In this document: positions 1 through 9,094 of the stretch, piece by piece
Layout of the letters: the number at the start of each line of letters is the position of its first letter
Numbering within the stretch: the stretch's first letter is position 1
Notes under the pieces: model-generated
What the model was told of the DNA's origin: nothing
The model's input: the letters and a program-made list of their open reading frames with translations, nothing else
The model's database searches: none
Translations under genes and position numbers: made by a program
Assembly: GCF_014699035.1 (NCBI RefSeq)
Contig: NZ_JACXAA010000001.1
Location: 558,001 to 622,000, forward strand
Length of the DNA stretch: 64,000 nucleotides
Direction: 5' to 3'
DNA from: Spirosoma validum
GTDB taxonomy: Bacteria; Bacteroidota; Bacteroidia; Cytophagales; Spirosomataceae

Positions 1-1
1 G

Positions 2-613
2 AGTGATACACAGCTTGAAGCGGTCGTCCCCCTCGTACCGTCGTCAGCGGCTACAACGGTTTCGGTCAGTAGCCTCGGAGGAAATGCCACCTCGTCAGTA
101 TCTTTATTCGTTTATTTAGCGCCTTCGGATGTTACGTTTACGCCAACGCGCCAAATACGGGGATGGTCTATTACCGCTACCGGCAAGAATTTTTATCGGC
201 TTACAGACGTTCGGCTGAACGGAATTTCTGCTCCCATTACGGCCACTACCGAAGGAACGAGTGTAACGTTCAATGTCCCTACCAATGCCATGAGTGGTCC
301 GATAACGATTGCGAACCGGGCGGGTCTGTCGTCCAGCGCAGCTTTACTGGTGGTTGTCCAGAATCCAGTAGTGTCAAGCTTTCTTCCGGCAAAAGCGCAG
401 GTAGGCCAACGCGTTGTTATCCAGGGTGATTTCCTGCTAAATGCCCAGATTTTCTTTGCCGGCTCACTTACCCCCGCGGTCGACGGAGGTAAGATTACCG
501 ATACGGAGCGATGGGTACTGGTACCTTCCGGTGCGCAAACGGGGCCGTTACGTGTGCTTAACGAAACTAATAACGCAACCACCACACCTACTTCGTTTAC
601 GGTGTTGCCCTAA
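2..613 (+). CDS. C-terminal part of an IPT/TIG-like repeat protein (left-truncated)
   Basis: An open frame enters from the left edge and ends at the TAA at 611-613. The visible ~203 residues are rich in Ser, Thr, Val and Ala and fall into about two and a half Ig-like beta modules, with segments such as VTFTPTRQIRGWSITATGKNF and SSFLPAKAQVGQRVVIQGDF. A phrase of the type 'P..A..G..V.I.G.NF' is typical of IPT/TIG domains in Bacteroidota cell-surface proteins. No catalytic motif is visible. The start lies outside the window, so the domain set and any lipoprotein signal are unknown. The IPT/TIG assignment rests on this pattern only. Confidence 0.6.
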   Translation, partial: SDTQLEAVVPLVPSSAATTVSVSSLGGNATSSVSLFVYLAPSDVTFTPTRQIRGWSITATGKNFYRLTDVRLNGISAPITATTEGTSVTFNVPTNAMSGPITIANRAGLSSSAALLVVVQNPVVSSFLPAKAQVGQRVVIQGDFLLNAQIFFAGSLTPAVDGGKITDTERWVLVPSGAQTGPLRVLNETNNATTTPTSFTVLP

Positions 614-653
614 AGAAAACTATACTGTAACCCTCAGCAGCTACGATTATTGA

Positions 654-1598
654 TTACGCCTTACTTTCAACGAGTTGCCTTACCAGCACCTCATTAATTC
701 GTACGTAGCTTTCGTGGGTCCAGCCCGCTACATGTGGAGTCAGTACAACCCGATCCGACTGGCGCAAATAATCAAAAGCAGCCTGCTGATCGGGCGTCAG
801 TTTCGCCAGTTTTTCGTTTTCTAATACGTCCAAACAAGCCCCGCGTATTTTTCCACTCTCCAGTCCGCGCACCACAGCAGCCAGAGATACGATTTCCCCC
901 CTGGCGATATTAATCAGGTAAAACGGTTTGGCGAAACGCTCAACAAACGTATCGTTGATCATCATTCGCGTTTCGTCGGTCAGCGGTACATGCAGACTCA
1001 ATACGTCGGCTTCGGCTATGATCTGGTCCAGCGTAGCTTCTTCGGCAAATGAGTCAGCGTAATTGGTCAGGAATTTATCATAGGCTAGTACCCGGCAATT
1101 AAATCCACTGAGCCGCTGGGCCGTAGCGCGACCATTGTTACCATAGCCAATAAGGCCAACGGTCAGGCTCCCAAGTTCGTAACCTCGATTGCCTTCCCGA
1201 TCCCATATTCCCTGACGTACTTCCCGATCGGCTTTCAGAATATTTGCCAGTAAGGCTAACAACATGCCAACGGTATGTTCAGCCACAGCGTCGCGATTGC
1301 CCGCACCGGCATGAAACACCCTGATATTTCGTCGTTCAGTGGCTTCGAGGTCAATTAAATCCAGTCCAGCTCCAGCCCGACCAATGAATTGCAAATGGGG
1401 AGCCCGACTTAACAGGTCTTCATCAACAGTTGTTTTACTTCGAATAATGAGTCCGTCGAATGGCTCAAGTTGCTCCAGAAGCTCTGAACGAGTGATTTTA
1501 GGTTGATAGATATACGTAAAGCCAACTTCATCGAGCATGGCAAAGAGCGAAGGGTGCATCTCATCGGCAATGAGAATAGAAAGGCGATTCTGGGACAT
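654..1598 (-). CDS. D-isomer 2-hydroxyacid dehydrogenase (phosphoglycerate dehydrogenase-like)
   Basis: A 314-residue cytosolic NAD-dependent dehydrogenase. The nucleotide-binding glycine motif GLIGYGNNG lies near residue 148, followed by an acidic residue at the end of the next strand (AYDKF), which favours NAD over NADP. The catalytic Arg (INIARGEIV), Glu (LENEKLA) and His (LTPHVAGW) of the family are all present. The length fits short forms without ACT or regulatory domains. Serine biosynthesis (3-phosphoglycerate oxidation) is the likeliest role, but the family also includes glyoxylate and hydroxypyruvate reductases and lactate dehydrogenases, and neighbouring genes do not decide it. It starts at an ATG and is divergent from pdxA. 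Confidence 0.85.
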   Translation of the reverse strand: MSQNRLSILIADEMHPSLFAMLDEVGFTYIYQPKITRSELLEQLEPFDGLIIRSKTTVDEDLLSRAPHLQFIGRAGAGLDLIDLEATERRNIRVFHAGAGNRDAVAEHTVGMLLALLANILKADREVRQGIWDREGNRGYELGSLTVGLIGYGNNGRATAQRLSGFNCRVLAYDKFLTNYADSFAEEATLDQIIAEADVLSLHVPLTDETRMMINDTFVERFAKPFYLINIARGEIVSLAAVVRGLESGKIRGACLDVLENEKLAKLTPDQQAAFDYLRQSDRVVLTPHVAGWTHESYVRINEVLVRQLVESKA

Positions 1599-1753
1599 CC
1601 GTAGGTTTTCGTAACTTGCAACTATATTAATGTAGAATGTAAAATGAAGAGTGAAGAATAGACGGACTCGATTAAGTTATTTACCTTTTATTCTTCGATC
1701 ATTATTCTGCAATCTTCACTATCTAAATTTTTTGGCGAAACTACAAAAAGTGC

Positions 1754-3283
1754 ATGGAACAACGCCAACCCGACGAACCAGGTCAGCAACATAACATCCC
1801 GTCAACCGAGCCAGTAGTTGACGCGCAATCAGGTACTATAGACGTTTCCGATAGTCAGACACCGGCACAACAATTGGGTGAGCAACCGGTTAAAAACCGG
1901 CAGGAGAATCCCCAGCGTAATCACCGAAATGGTGATCCAAAGCCAGCCAATGAAGTTAATGCCCCAGTTGAGGAACGACCAAATCGACAGGTACCCAACC
2001 AGCGGGAAAATCGCCAGCAAAACGATCGTAACACCGGCCAACGGGAATCTAGCCAGCGAGAAAACCGACAACAGACGAATGGCCAACGCCCAAATGAAGC
2101 TCGTCAGCGGGATAATCGACCAGATCGGGAACGCGCGAACGCAGGGGCGGCTAATCAGACGCGTGACTTTATAGCGGATGGCGAAGGCACCCGCGATTCA
2201 GGAAACGTAACCACTCCTGAACCTTCGGGACGTAGCGATGATCGACTGGTGATCGGTATTTCGCTTGGCGATTATAATGGCATCGGTCCTGAGGTTATCC
2301 TTAAAGCGTTGCAGTACAATCGGTTACAAAAAATCTGCACGCCCGTCATTTACGGATCTATGCGTATCTTGAACCGGTACCGTAACCTGTTAAATATGAA
2401 AGACTGGAATTTGAATGGTGCCCAAAGCATCGGACAAATCAGTCATAAACTAACGAACGTCATTACGTGCTGGCCAGATCAGAATCAGGATATTCAGCCG
2501 GGTCGCGTAACGCCCGAAGCGGGTCAGGCTGCTTTTGCCTGTTTGCAGCGGGCCGTCGACGATCTGAAGGACGGGAAATTAGACGCCCTCGTAACAGCGC
2601 CGATTAACAAATACAATATTCAGTCGGAAGAATTTAAATTTCCGGGACATACGGAATACCTGGCACAGGAGTTCGGCGTTCAGGACAACCTCATGTTTAT
2701 GGTTAGTGAGACCTTGCGCGTGGGTGTGGTAACGGGTCACGTACCGCTGGGCCGGGTTCGGCAAAACGTAACGCGTGACCGTATCCTGCAAAAACTGAGT
2801 CTGATGACACAGTCACTGAAGCAGGATTTTGGTATCGAGAAACCTAAAATCGCGGTACTGGGTCTGAATCCACATGCCGGCGAAGAAGGCTTGCTGGGCA
2901 ATGAAGAACAGGATATTATTAAGCCACTTCTGACCGAACTACGTAATAAAGGTCAGCTCGTGTTTGGCCCTTACCCTGCCGACGGCTTTTTCGGCACACG
3001 TGGCTATCGAAATTTCGATGCCGTTCTGGCGATGTATCACGATCAGGGTTTGATTCCATTTAAGTCCATCGCTTTCGAAGAAGGGGTAAACTTTACGGCC
3101 GGTATGCCCGCCATCAGAACCTCGCCCGACCACGGTACCGCTTATGACATTGCGGGCAAAGACTTAGCCGACGAAACCTCTATGCTCCAGGCGATTTACA
3201 CCGCTATCGACGTAGCACGTAATCGGAAGGAATTTCTGGAACTGGAAGCGGGCGCACTCAAAAAACAATCCGTAGAAAAATAA
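1754..3283 (+). CDS. pdxA: 4-hydroxythreonine-4-phosphate dehydrogenase with long disordered N-terminus
   Basis: PdxA oxidises 4-phosphohydroxy-L-threonine in the DXP-dependent route to pyridoxal 5'-phosphate. The enzyme core starts near residue 163 (DRLVIGISLGDYNGIGPE) and runs to the end. The metal-binding histidines of the family are seen in FPGHTEYLAQ, LNPHAGEEG and MYHDQGLIPFK, and the end has RTSPDHGTAYDIAG. The core length (~345 residues) is normal. The first ~160 residues are not: they are almost entirely Gln, Arg, Asn, Glu and Pro and predicted disordered. The extension is in frame from the ATG at 1754 with no good internal ATG just before the core, so it appears genuinely translated. 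yicC follows after ~50 bases on the same strand. Confidence 0.92.
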   Translation: MEQRQPDEPGQQHNIPSTEPVVDAQSGTIDVSDSQTPAQQLGEQPVKNRQENPQRNHRNGDPKPANEVNAPVEERPNRQVPNQRENRQQNDRNTGQRESSQRENRQQTNGQRPNEARQRDNRPDRERANAGAANQTRDFIADGEGTRDSGNVTTPEPSGRSDDRLVIGISLGDYNGIGPEVILKALQYNRLQKICTPVIYGSMRILNRYRNLLNMKDWNLNGAQSIGQISHKLTNVITCWPDQNQDIQPGRVTPEAGQAAFACLQRAVDDLKDGKLDALVTAPINKYNIQSEEFKFPGHTEYLAQEFGVQDNLMFMVSETLRVGVVTGHVPLGRVRQNVTRDRILQKLSLMTQSLKQDFGIEKPKIAVLGLNPHAGEEGLLGNEEQDIIKPLLTELRNKGQLVFGPYPADGFFGTRGYRNFDAVLAMYHDQGLIPFKSIAFEEGVNFTAGMPAIRTSPDHGTAYDIAGKDLADETSMLQAIYTAIDVARNRKEFLELEAGALKKQSVEK

Positions 3284-3336
3284 CAGATTTACGATTCGCC
3301 AATATAAATAGGCAGGTAAATCACAAACTACATCCT

Positions 3337-4224
3337 ATGCTCAAATCAATGACCGGCTTCGGCAACGCGACCGTAGAAGCCGGTGGTCTATCGGTAACGG
3401 CGGAAGTCAAAACCCTGAATTCTAAATTCTTAGATATTTATTGCCGCATTCCCCGGCAGTTTTCTGACAAAGAAATTGAACTGCGTGCTTTTTTGACTCA
3501 GAAGCTGGAACGTGGTAAAGTTGAGCTATCACTGAATCTTGCCCGCACGAACGCTATCCGGCCAGGCGTAACAATCAATCGACCGCTGGTTCTTGCCTAT
3601 GTGTCTGACTTGAAAGAAACCGCCAACACGATGCTGATGAGCATCCCCGACAGCGACGTATTGCAACTGGCTTTACAACAGCCCAACGCTTATCTGACTG
3701 AATCCGCCGATCCAACAGCCGACAATTCTGATTGGGAAACCGTGCAGGCTGCGGTTCAGGAAGCCATTCGGCGATGTGATGCCTTTCGTCGACAGGATGG
3801 TGCCGTGCTGGAAAATAAATTTCAGGAATACATTCAGATCATTACCGATCGGCTGGCTGACGTAGAGGAACAGGATGTTAAGCGAATTCCAGCGGTGCGC
3901 GACCGGATGCGTAATTCCGTAAAAGAACTGCTGGACAGCGAAACGTTTGATCAGAATCGTTTCGAGCAGGAATTAGTATACTACGTTGAGAAGTTCGATA
4001 TCTCGGAAGAAAAAGTCCGGCTAAAAAACCACTTAAGCTATTTTCTGGAAGTTCTTTCGACGGAAGAAGCCAACGGAAAAAAACTAAATTTTATCTCGCA
4101 GGAAATCGGACGGGAAATCAATACAATCGGCTCCAAAGCCAACGACGCTACTATTCAGCGATTAGTGGTGCAGATGAAGGATGAGCTGGAGAAAATTAAG
4201 GAGCAGACGATGAATGTGATTTGA
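3337..4224 (+). CDS. YicC/YloC-family endoribonuclease
   Basis: A 295-residue cytosolic protein beginning MLKSMTGFGNA, the signature N-terminus of the YicC family. It contains EVKTLNSKFLDI and RGKVELSL in the N-terminal domain. The C-terminal DUF1732 portion has FDISEEKVRLKNHLSYF and GKKLNFISQEIGREINTIGSKAND. YicC-type proteins are reported to be endoribonucleases involved in RNA turnover. The length matches the family. It sits between pdxA and a DNA glycosylase gene, with the latter starting at or just after its stop codon, so the three are probably co-transcribed. Confidence 0.93.
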   Translation: MLKSMTGFGNATVEAGGLSVTAEVKTLNSKFLDIYCRIPRQFSDKEIELRAFLTQKLERGKVELSLNLARTNAIRPGVTINRPLVLAYVSDLKETANTMLMSIPDSDVLQLALQQPNAYLTESADPTADNSDWETVQAAVQEAIRRCDAFRRQDGAVLENKFQEYIQIITDRLADVEEQDVKRIPAVRDRMRNSVKELLDSETFDQNRFEQELVYYVEKFDISEEKVRLKNHLSYFLEVLSTEEANGKKLNFISQEIGREINTIGSKANDATIQRLVVQMKDELEKIKEQTMNVI

Positions 4225-4226
4225 CC

Positions 4227-4871
4227 ATGACTTTGCCCACTCTCGACCATACTTTTTACCAATCCCACGACACACTTACGCTCGCTCAGCTTTTGCTGGG
4301 CTGCGAATTGGTTCATGATTCCCCAACAGAAGGCGTAACGGCGGGAATAATAGTTGAGACAGAAGGCTATCTTACCGGTGATCCGGCCTGCCATGCGTAC
4401 CGACGACAAACCCCACGTAACGCAGCCATGTTTGGCCCTCCCGGCACGCTGTATGTTTACCAGATTTATAATCACTACAACTGCATCAACGTAGTAACCG
4501 GACCGGAAGGCGTAGGTGAAGCTGTCTTGATACGTGCTCTGGAACCCACCGAAGGCATTGAGTTAATGGCCGTTCGCCGTAATGAAGCGTTTAAAACGGG
4601 CTTTGAACGTTACCGAAACAACACGGTAAATCCAGAAACAGCCGACGGGCAAAAGAATTTAGCGAACGGTCCTGGCAAACTCACCATTGCCCTGGGAATC
4701 AGTCGGCAGATTCACAATGCTTCTTCACTGGTAACCGGCGAAATTTATATTCGTGGGCCAGTTCTGCACGATTTCGATATGGTAACGACAACCCGAATTG
4801 GTTTAACCCAGGGAGCGGATTTGCCGTATCGATACTACATCAAAGGAAACCGGTTCGTAAGCAAGCGATAA
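4227..4871 (+). CDS. 3-methyladenine DNA glycosylase, AAG/MPG type
   Basis: A 214-residue base-excision repair enzyme that removes alkylated purines such as 3-methyladenine. Family motifs are GIIVETEGYL (with the active-site Glu), DPACHAYRRQTPRNAAMFGPPGTLYVY in pieces, NVVTGPEGVGEAVLIRALEP and NGPGKLTIALGI. The AAG/MPG fold normally has ~200 residues, so it is complete. The ATG at 4227 follows the yicC stop (4222-4224) by two bases. A TTG at 4221 would overlap yicC and add only two residues, so the ATG was preferred. A strong hairpin follows the gene. Confidence 0.92.
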   Translation: MTLPTLDHTFYQSHDTLTLAQLLLGCELVHDSPTEGVTAGIIVETEGYLTGDPACHAYRRQTPRNAAMFGPPGTLYVYQIYNHYNCINVVTGPEGVGEAVLIRALEPTEGIELMAVRRNEAFKTGFERYRNNTVNPETADGQKNLANGPGKLTIALGISRQIHNASSLVTGEIYIRGPVLHDFDMVTTTRIGLTQGADLPYRYYIKGNRFVSKR

Positions 4872-4882
4872 ATAGCAAAGAC

Positions 4883-4942
4883 GAAAAAAGGACAAGGGAA
4901 AGAGCGTTGGTTATCATCAGCTCTTTCCCTTGTCCTTTTTTC
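4883..4942. terminator. Bidirectional intrinsic terminator
   Basis: A perfect 23-base inverted repeat (arms 4883-4905 and 4920-4942, core GGACAAGGGAAAGAGC) surrounds a 14-base loop. The arm ends are A6 and T6 runs, so it can act on both strands. It lies between the convergent DNA glycosylase and pseudouridine synthase genes. Confidence 0.9.
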
Positions 4943-4951
4943 GCTTTTTGT

Positions 4952-6841
4952 TTAATTAAAATACTTTAGCTTCACCACCTCTTTCGGGTCGAGGAAACGC
5001 CATTTGCCACGAGGCAGTTCCTTCTTGGTTAAGCCAGCATACGTAGTGCGATCAAGTTTGGTTACTTCGTAGCCAAAATTCTCGAATATCCGTCGGACGA
5101 TGCGGTTACGACCCGAATGAATTTCAATCCCAACCACGTGTGCGTCAGGCGTGATGATACTCAAAGCGTCGGGCTTAATAGGACCATCTTCGAGTTCAAT
5201 ACCTTTTTTGATAGCCTCAAAGTGTTCATCCGTGATCGGCTTATCGAGCTCAATCTGATAAATTTTGCGGATATTGTTTGATGGATGCGTTAGTTTATCC
5301 GCTAATTCGCCATCATTCGTCAGCAACAGTAATCCTGTCGTATTACGGTCCAGACGTCCTACTGGATACATACGGAAGTTACCGGCATCAGCCACTAGCT
5401 CCATAACCGTTTTACGCTCTTCCGGGTCTTCAGTCGTCGTAATATAATCTTTTGGCTTATTCAGCAATACGTAGACAAACCGCTCAGGATTCAGCACTTT
5501 GGTGCCGTATTTAACCGTATCGCCTTCCTTTACTTTATAGCCCATTTCGGTCACGACTTTACCGTTAACGGAAATATCGCCCCGGCCAATTAATTCGTCA
5601 GCTTCTCGGCGTGAGCATACCCCCGAGTTAGCAATGTATCGGTTCAGTCGTGTTGTACCGTCATTGGCAGGTGCTCGTTTAGGAGTCTCGGAACTGCCTT
5701 CCTGCTCGTCACGAGGTTTGCCCGAACGTCCTTGTTTAAAGGAACCCTGGCTACGAGGTTGCGCTAAACTATAGTTTGGAGCTTTGGTAAAAAATCCAGT
5801 ACGTCGGTCGCCGGACTCCTTACGCTGCTGACCAGAAAAACGGGTCTCATTCGTCCAGCCTTCCTCGCGCGAGTCTTTACTCCGAGCTTCACGTCGACCA
5901 CCACTACGTTGATTATCATCATTAAAACGGGCTTTATTGCGCTCGTCGGCCTCCCGGCTAAATCCGCCCACGCGCTTAAACCCTGGCTTGTCCGACCCAC
6001 TATGACCGCCACTGCGGTTCACATCACGCGAAAAGCGAGGCTTTTGATCGTTGTTGTTCCGGTCAGAGTCCTTAGTTGGAAACCGATCGTTACGATCATT
6101 CCCATAAGATCGTGAAGATGACTCACCACGACGCGGGCGGTTTCCGCCACCTTCACGCCGGTCATTGCTTTTAGTACGATCGGCATTAAAACGCGGACGT
6201 TCCTCACGGTTAGTACGTTGGTCAGGACGGTCCCGGTCAAAACGTGGTCGGTCGTTATCATTACGTTCCGGGAAACGCTCGGTTCGCCGGGGTGGCTCAT
6301 TGCCAAAGCGATTTACATTCCGGTCTGGACGATTGTTATCGCGATCAAAACGAGGTGTCTCATCCGTACGGCCAAAACGGTCATCCCGACGGTCGGAGAA
6401 AGGCCGACGCGGCTCTGAATTACCGGAGCGGTTGTCACGGTCGAAGCGGGGACGTGATTCATCCGTACGACTGTCCCGTCGATCTTTATCAAAACGCGGC
6501 TTATCATCTCGCGAACGATTGTCGCGATTAAAACTTGGGCGACTGTCGCGGTCAGAGCGCGGACGACGATCATCATTGTTATGTTCGTTGTTCCGGGAGC
6601 CTCCATCACGCTCGAAACGTGGTGGTCGGGAATCCCGATTGGGTGTTCGAGCGTCCCCATCGTTACGGGGCTGGCGGTCGAACTTGTTATCCCGCTCAGT
6701 AGCCGGGTTATCGTTGCGGCTACGGTTAAAACGCGGGGTATCTGCATTCCGGCCGTCATCCCGACGGTCGAAGGGACGCCCCGACCGCCGAAGCGGTTCA
6801 CCATCACGGCGGGGTTTGTCCCGATCTGAATCCTGATTCAT
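4952..6841 (-). CDS. 23S rRNA/ RsuA-RluB family pseudouridine synthase with long R/D/N-rich N-terminus
   Basis: A 629-residue protein. Residues ~397-629 form a complete RsuA/RluB/E/F-type enzyme. It has an S4 RNA-binding domain (TRLNRYIANSGVCSRREADE), then the catalytic motif PVGRLDRNTTGLLLLTNDG with the nucleophilic Asp near 498, then HSGRNRIVRRIF. Such enzymes isomerise uridine in rRNA; which site is modified cannot be told. The first ~395 residues are low complexity, with many short variants of RPRFDRDNRS, and are Arg/Asp/Asn/Pro/Gly rich without hydrophobic core. Comparable basic tails on this enzyme occur in other Bacteroidota and probably bind RNA (inference). The ATG at 6839-6841 is the first possible start. 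Confidence 0.9.
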   Translation of the reverse strand: MNQDSDRDKPRRDGEPLRRSGRPFDRRDDGRNADTPRFNRSRNDNPATERDNKFDRQPRNDGDARTPNRDSRPPRFERDGGSRNNEHNNDDRRPRSDRDSRPSFNRDNRSRDDKPRFDKDRRDSRTDESRPRFDRDNRSGNSEPRRPFSDRRDDRFGRTDETPRFDRDNNRPDRNVNRFGNEPPRRTERFPERNDNDRPRFDRDRPDQRTNREERPRFNADRTKSNDRREGGGNRPRRGESSSRSYGNDRNDRFPTKDSDRNNNDQKPRFSRDVNRSGGHSGSDKPGFKRVGGFSREADERNKARFNDDNQRSGGRREARSKDSREEGWTNETRFSGQQRKESGDRRTGFFTKAPNYSLAQPRSQGSFKQGRSGKPRDEQEGSSETPKRAPANDGTTRLNRYIANSGVCSRREADELIGRGDISVNGKVVTEMGYKVKEGDTVKYGTKVLNPERFVYVLLNKPKDYITTTEDPEERKTVMELVADAGNFRMYPVGRLDRNTTGLLLLTNDGELADKLTHPSNNIRKIYQIELDKPITDEHFEAIKKGIELEDGPIKPDALSIITPDAHVVGIEIHSGRNRIVRRIFENFGYEVTKLDRTTYAGLTKKELPRGKWRFLDPKEVVKLKYFN

Positions 6842-6926
6842 GGAAAAATACAGTAAAACGTACTTTTTAGGAAAGAAATAGCGCTGATTGTCAGCGCACT
6901 TATTAAGGTAACTGTAAAATGGGGTA

Positions 6927-6934
6927 CAAAGGTA
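6927..6934 (-). promoter_or_regulatory. Bacteroidota-type -7 element upstream of the pseudouridine synthase gene
   Basis: Read on the minus strand this is TACCTTTG, a full match to TAnnTTTG, ~85 bases before the ATG. No clear TTG is found 19-20 bases upstream, so support is partial. A small perfect hairpin (GCGCTGA/TCAGCGC, 6881-6897) lies in the presumed 5' leader. Confidence 0.45.
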
Positions 6935-7008
6935 TGGCTTTTCCAGATAAGCTTGTTACACCTGTTTTATCGAAACGCATTTTATTGAAAAAACAATCCA
7001 CAGACCGG

Positions 7009-7075
7009 TAAAGTCGTTAGTCGTTAGTCGGCAGTTAGCAACAGTCACTGGTGGTGACTATCGACAGATAACTCA
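7009..7075. repeat. Imperfect palindromic intergenic repeat (AGTCGTTAGTCG type)
   Basis: The stretch has the direct units AGTCGTTAGTCGTTAGTCGG and then CAGTCACTGG/GGTGACTATCGAC, giving imperfect dyad symmetry. A related sequence (AGTCGTCAGTCGATAGT ... GTGACTATCGACTGACGA) lies at 32744-32824. Two related copies in separate intergenic spaces suggest an interspersed repeat family. Confidence 0.5.
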
Positions 7076-7093
7076 CGATTATTGACTTGCTTT

Positions 7094-9094
7094 ATGCCTC
7101 GCCCAACACTAGCGCCCCTGTATACTCCCGATCGTCGCATGGCCGAACAATCGTTGATGAAGCAGTACATCAATTGGTTATTTGTTAAAAAGGGATTGTA
7201 TTTCCGGGATTATGACGATCTGTGGGACTGGTCGGTGACCGATCTGGAAGATTTTTGGGAGAGCATCTGGCAGTTTTTCGATGTTCAGAGTCACACACCT
7301 TATCAGCAGGTTATTTACAGGCCCAGTGATGAGGATATGATTGGCACCGAGTGGTTTATAGGATCTACCCTTAACTATGCGGAGCATATTTTCCGGCATA
7401 AAACAGCATCTGGCCGGACGAACCCTGCCCTGATTTTTGCCTCCGAGCGACAGGGGATAACCGCTATATCCTGGAGTACGCTGGAACAGCAGGTCGCGGC
7501 AGTCGCTACGTATCTTCGTCAGCAGGGTGTTGGTATTGGTGATCGGGTAGTGGCCGTGCTCCCTAACATTCCCGAAGCCATTGTGGCTTTTCTGGCAACG
7601 AATGCCGTTGGCGCTGTCTGGTCGAGTTGCTCACCGGATTTTGGTACGTCCAGTATTGTCGACCGTTTCCAACAGATCGAACCGAAAGTTTTGATTGCTG
7701 CCGATGGCTATACGTACGGAAATAAACCGGTTGATAAAACAGACACCATTTACGAGTTACGCGAGACTCTACCAACTCTCAAACAAATAATCTGGGTACC
7801 TTATTTAAACCGGAATAGCCTTCCCTCTCTCCCCGAGAGTATTCTTTGGCAGGAGGTATTGAATACACCGTCTCCCGATGGCTTAACCTTTGAGGCTGTA
7901 CCATTTCAGCATCCGATCTGGGTGCTGTATTCATCAGGTACCACAGGCAAACCCAAGGCCATTACACACAGTGTGGGCGGCTGCCTGCTTGAGCATATGA
8001 AGGTACTCGGTTTACATCAGGACGTACGCGTTGGCGAACGATACTTCTGGTATTCGACTACGGGCTGGATGATGTGGAATTTCGCCGTCGGCTCCATGCT
8101 GGTTGGCGCAACCCTGGTTCTTTACGACGGCTCAGCAGGTTATCCTAACCTAAACGTACTTTGGCGATTAGCCGAAGAGGCACGTATTACTCATTTCGGT
8201 GGAGGAGCGGCTTATTATTTAGCCTGTATGCGAGCTGGTCTGAAGCCAATTGATACGTTTAAGCTATCATCATTACGTAGTATCGGCTCAACGGGTTCTC
8301 CCCTGCCACCCGAAGGTTTCCGATGGATCTACGATTGTGTAAAGTCGAATGTCTGGCTGATTTCGTTCAGTGGTGGCACAGACGTGTGCAGCGGTTTTGT
8401 GGGTGGGAACCCGTTGTTGCCCGTGTATGAGGGCGAAATTCAATGCCGGTTGCTCGGCAGCTATGTTGAAGCATTCGACGAAAATGCTAAACCCGTTCGG
8501 GGCGAATTGGGCGAAATGGTGATTCTGGAACCGATGCCCTCCATGCCTATTTATTTCTGGAACGACCGTAACAACGATCGCTATCGCAAAAGTTATTTTG
8601 AGGACTACCCCGGCATTTGGCGGCACGGTGACTACATCCGAATTACCGAACGTAATGGAATCATCATCTATGGACGGTCCGATGCGACGCTTAATCGTGA
8701 TGGAATCCGTATTGGTACCAGCGAAATCTATAGCGCCGTTGAAAGCCTGCCCGAAATTACGGATAGTTTAGTCGTTGGCCTGGAACAACCTGGCGGTCAG
8801 TATTTCATGCCTTTATTTGTGGTACTTAAAAATGGTTTCACGTTAACGGACGATTTGATTACCCGGATCAAACAAACGTTACGTAGTCAGTTTAGCCCCC
8901 GGCACGTTCCTGACGCCGTGTACTCAATTGACGAAGTACCGTATACCATCAGCGGCAAGAAGATCGAAACGCCCATTAAGAAGATTTTGGCGGGGGTCGA
9001 CGCATCTCTGGCAACCAGTAAGGATACACTACGTAACCCGGCCGCACTGGATCAATTTATTGAATTCGCCAGTCAGCATCTAAAACCGAATTAG
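7094..9094 (+). CDS. Acetoacetyl-CoA synthetase
   Basis: A 666-residue acyl-adenylate-forming enzyme that activates acetoacetate to acetoacetyl-CoA with ATP. It begins with the ACAS N-terminal region (WDWSVTDLEDFWESIW). The AMP-binding P-loop YSSGTTGKPKAITH lies near residue 278, then TTGWMMWNF. The hinge motif is GRSDATLNRDGIRIGTSEIY, and the C-terminal catalytic lysine is in YTISGKKIETPIKK (~620). GIRIGTSEIY and the length match acetoacetyl-CoA rather than acetyl-CoA synthetases. A TTG at 7082 could add four residues, but the ATG at 7094 is preferred. The gene stands alone and may feed ketone-type or polyhydroxybutyrate-derived carbon into acetyl-CoA. Confidence 0.88.
   Translation: MPRPTLAPLYTPDRRMAEQSLMKQYINWLFVKKGLYFRDYDDLWDWSVTDLEDFWESIWQFFDVQSHTPYQQVIYRPSDEDMIGTEWFIGSTLNYAEHIFRHKTASGRTNPALIFASERQGITAISWSTLEQQVAAVATYLRQQGVGIGDRVVAVLPNIPEAIVAFLATNAVGAVWSSCSPDFGTSSIVDRFQQIEPKVLIAADGYTYGNKPVDKTDTIYELRETLPTLKQIIWVPYLNRNSLPSLPESILWQEVLNTPSPDGLTFEAVPFQHPIWVLYSSGTTGKPKAITHSVGGCLLEHMKVLGLHQDVRVGERYFWYSTTGWMMWNFAVGSMLVGATLVLYDGSAGYPNLNVLWRLAEEARITHFGGGAAYYLACMRAGLKPIDTFKLSSLRSIGSTGSPLPPEGFRWIYDCVKSNVWLISFSGGTDVCSGFVGGNPLLPVYEGEIQCRLLGSYVEAFDENAKPVRGELGEMVILEPMPSMPIYFWNDRNNDRYRKSYFEDYPGIWRHGDYIRITERNGIIIYGRSDATLNRDGIRIGTSEIYSAVESLPEITDSLVVGLEQPGGQYFMPLFVVLKNGFTLTDDLITRIKQTLRSQFSPRHVPDAVYSIDEVPYTISGKKIETPIKKILAGVDASLATSKDTLRNPAALDQFIEFASQHLKPN

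Noticed and set aside
6165..6836. 223-residue Arg/Ser-rich open frame on the plus strand, plus several others at 5764-6829
   Set aside because: They are shadows of the repetitive N-terminal coding region of the pseudouridine synthase; its repeats keep all frames open, and the translations have no family features.
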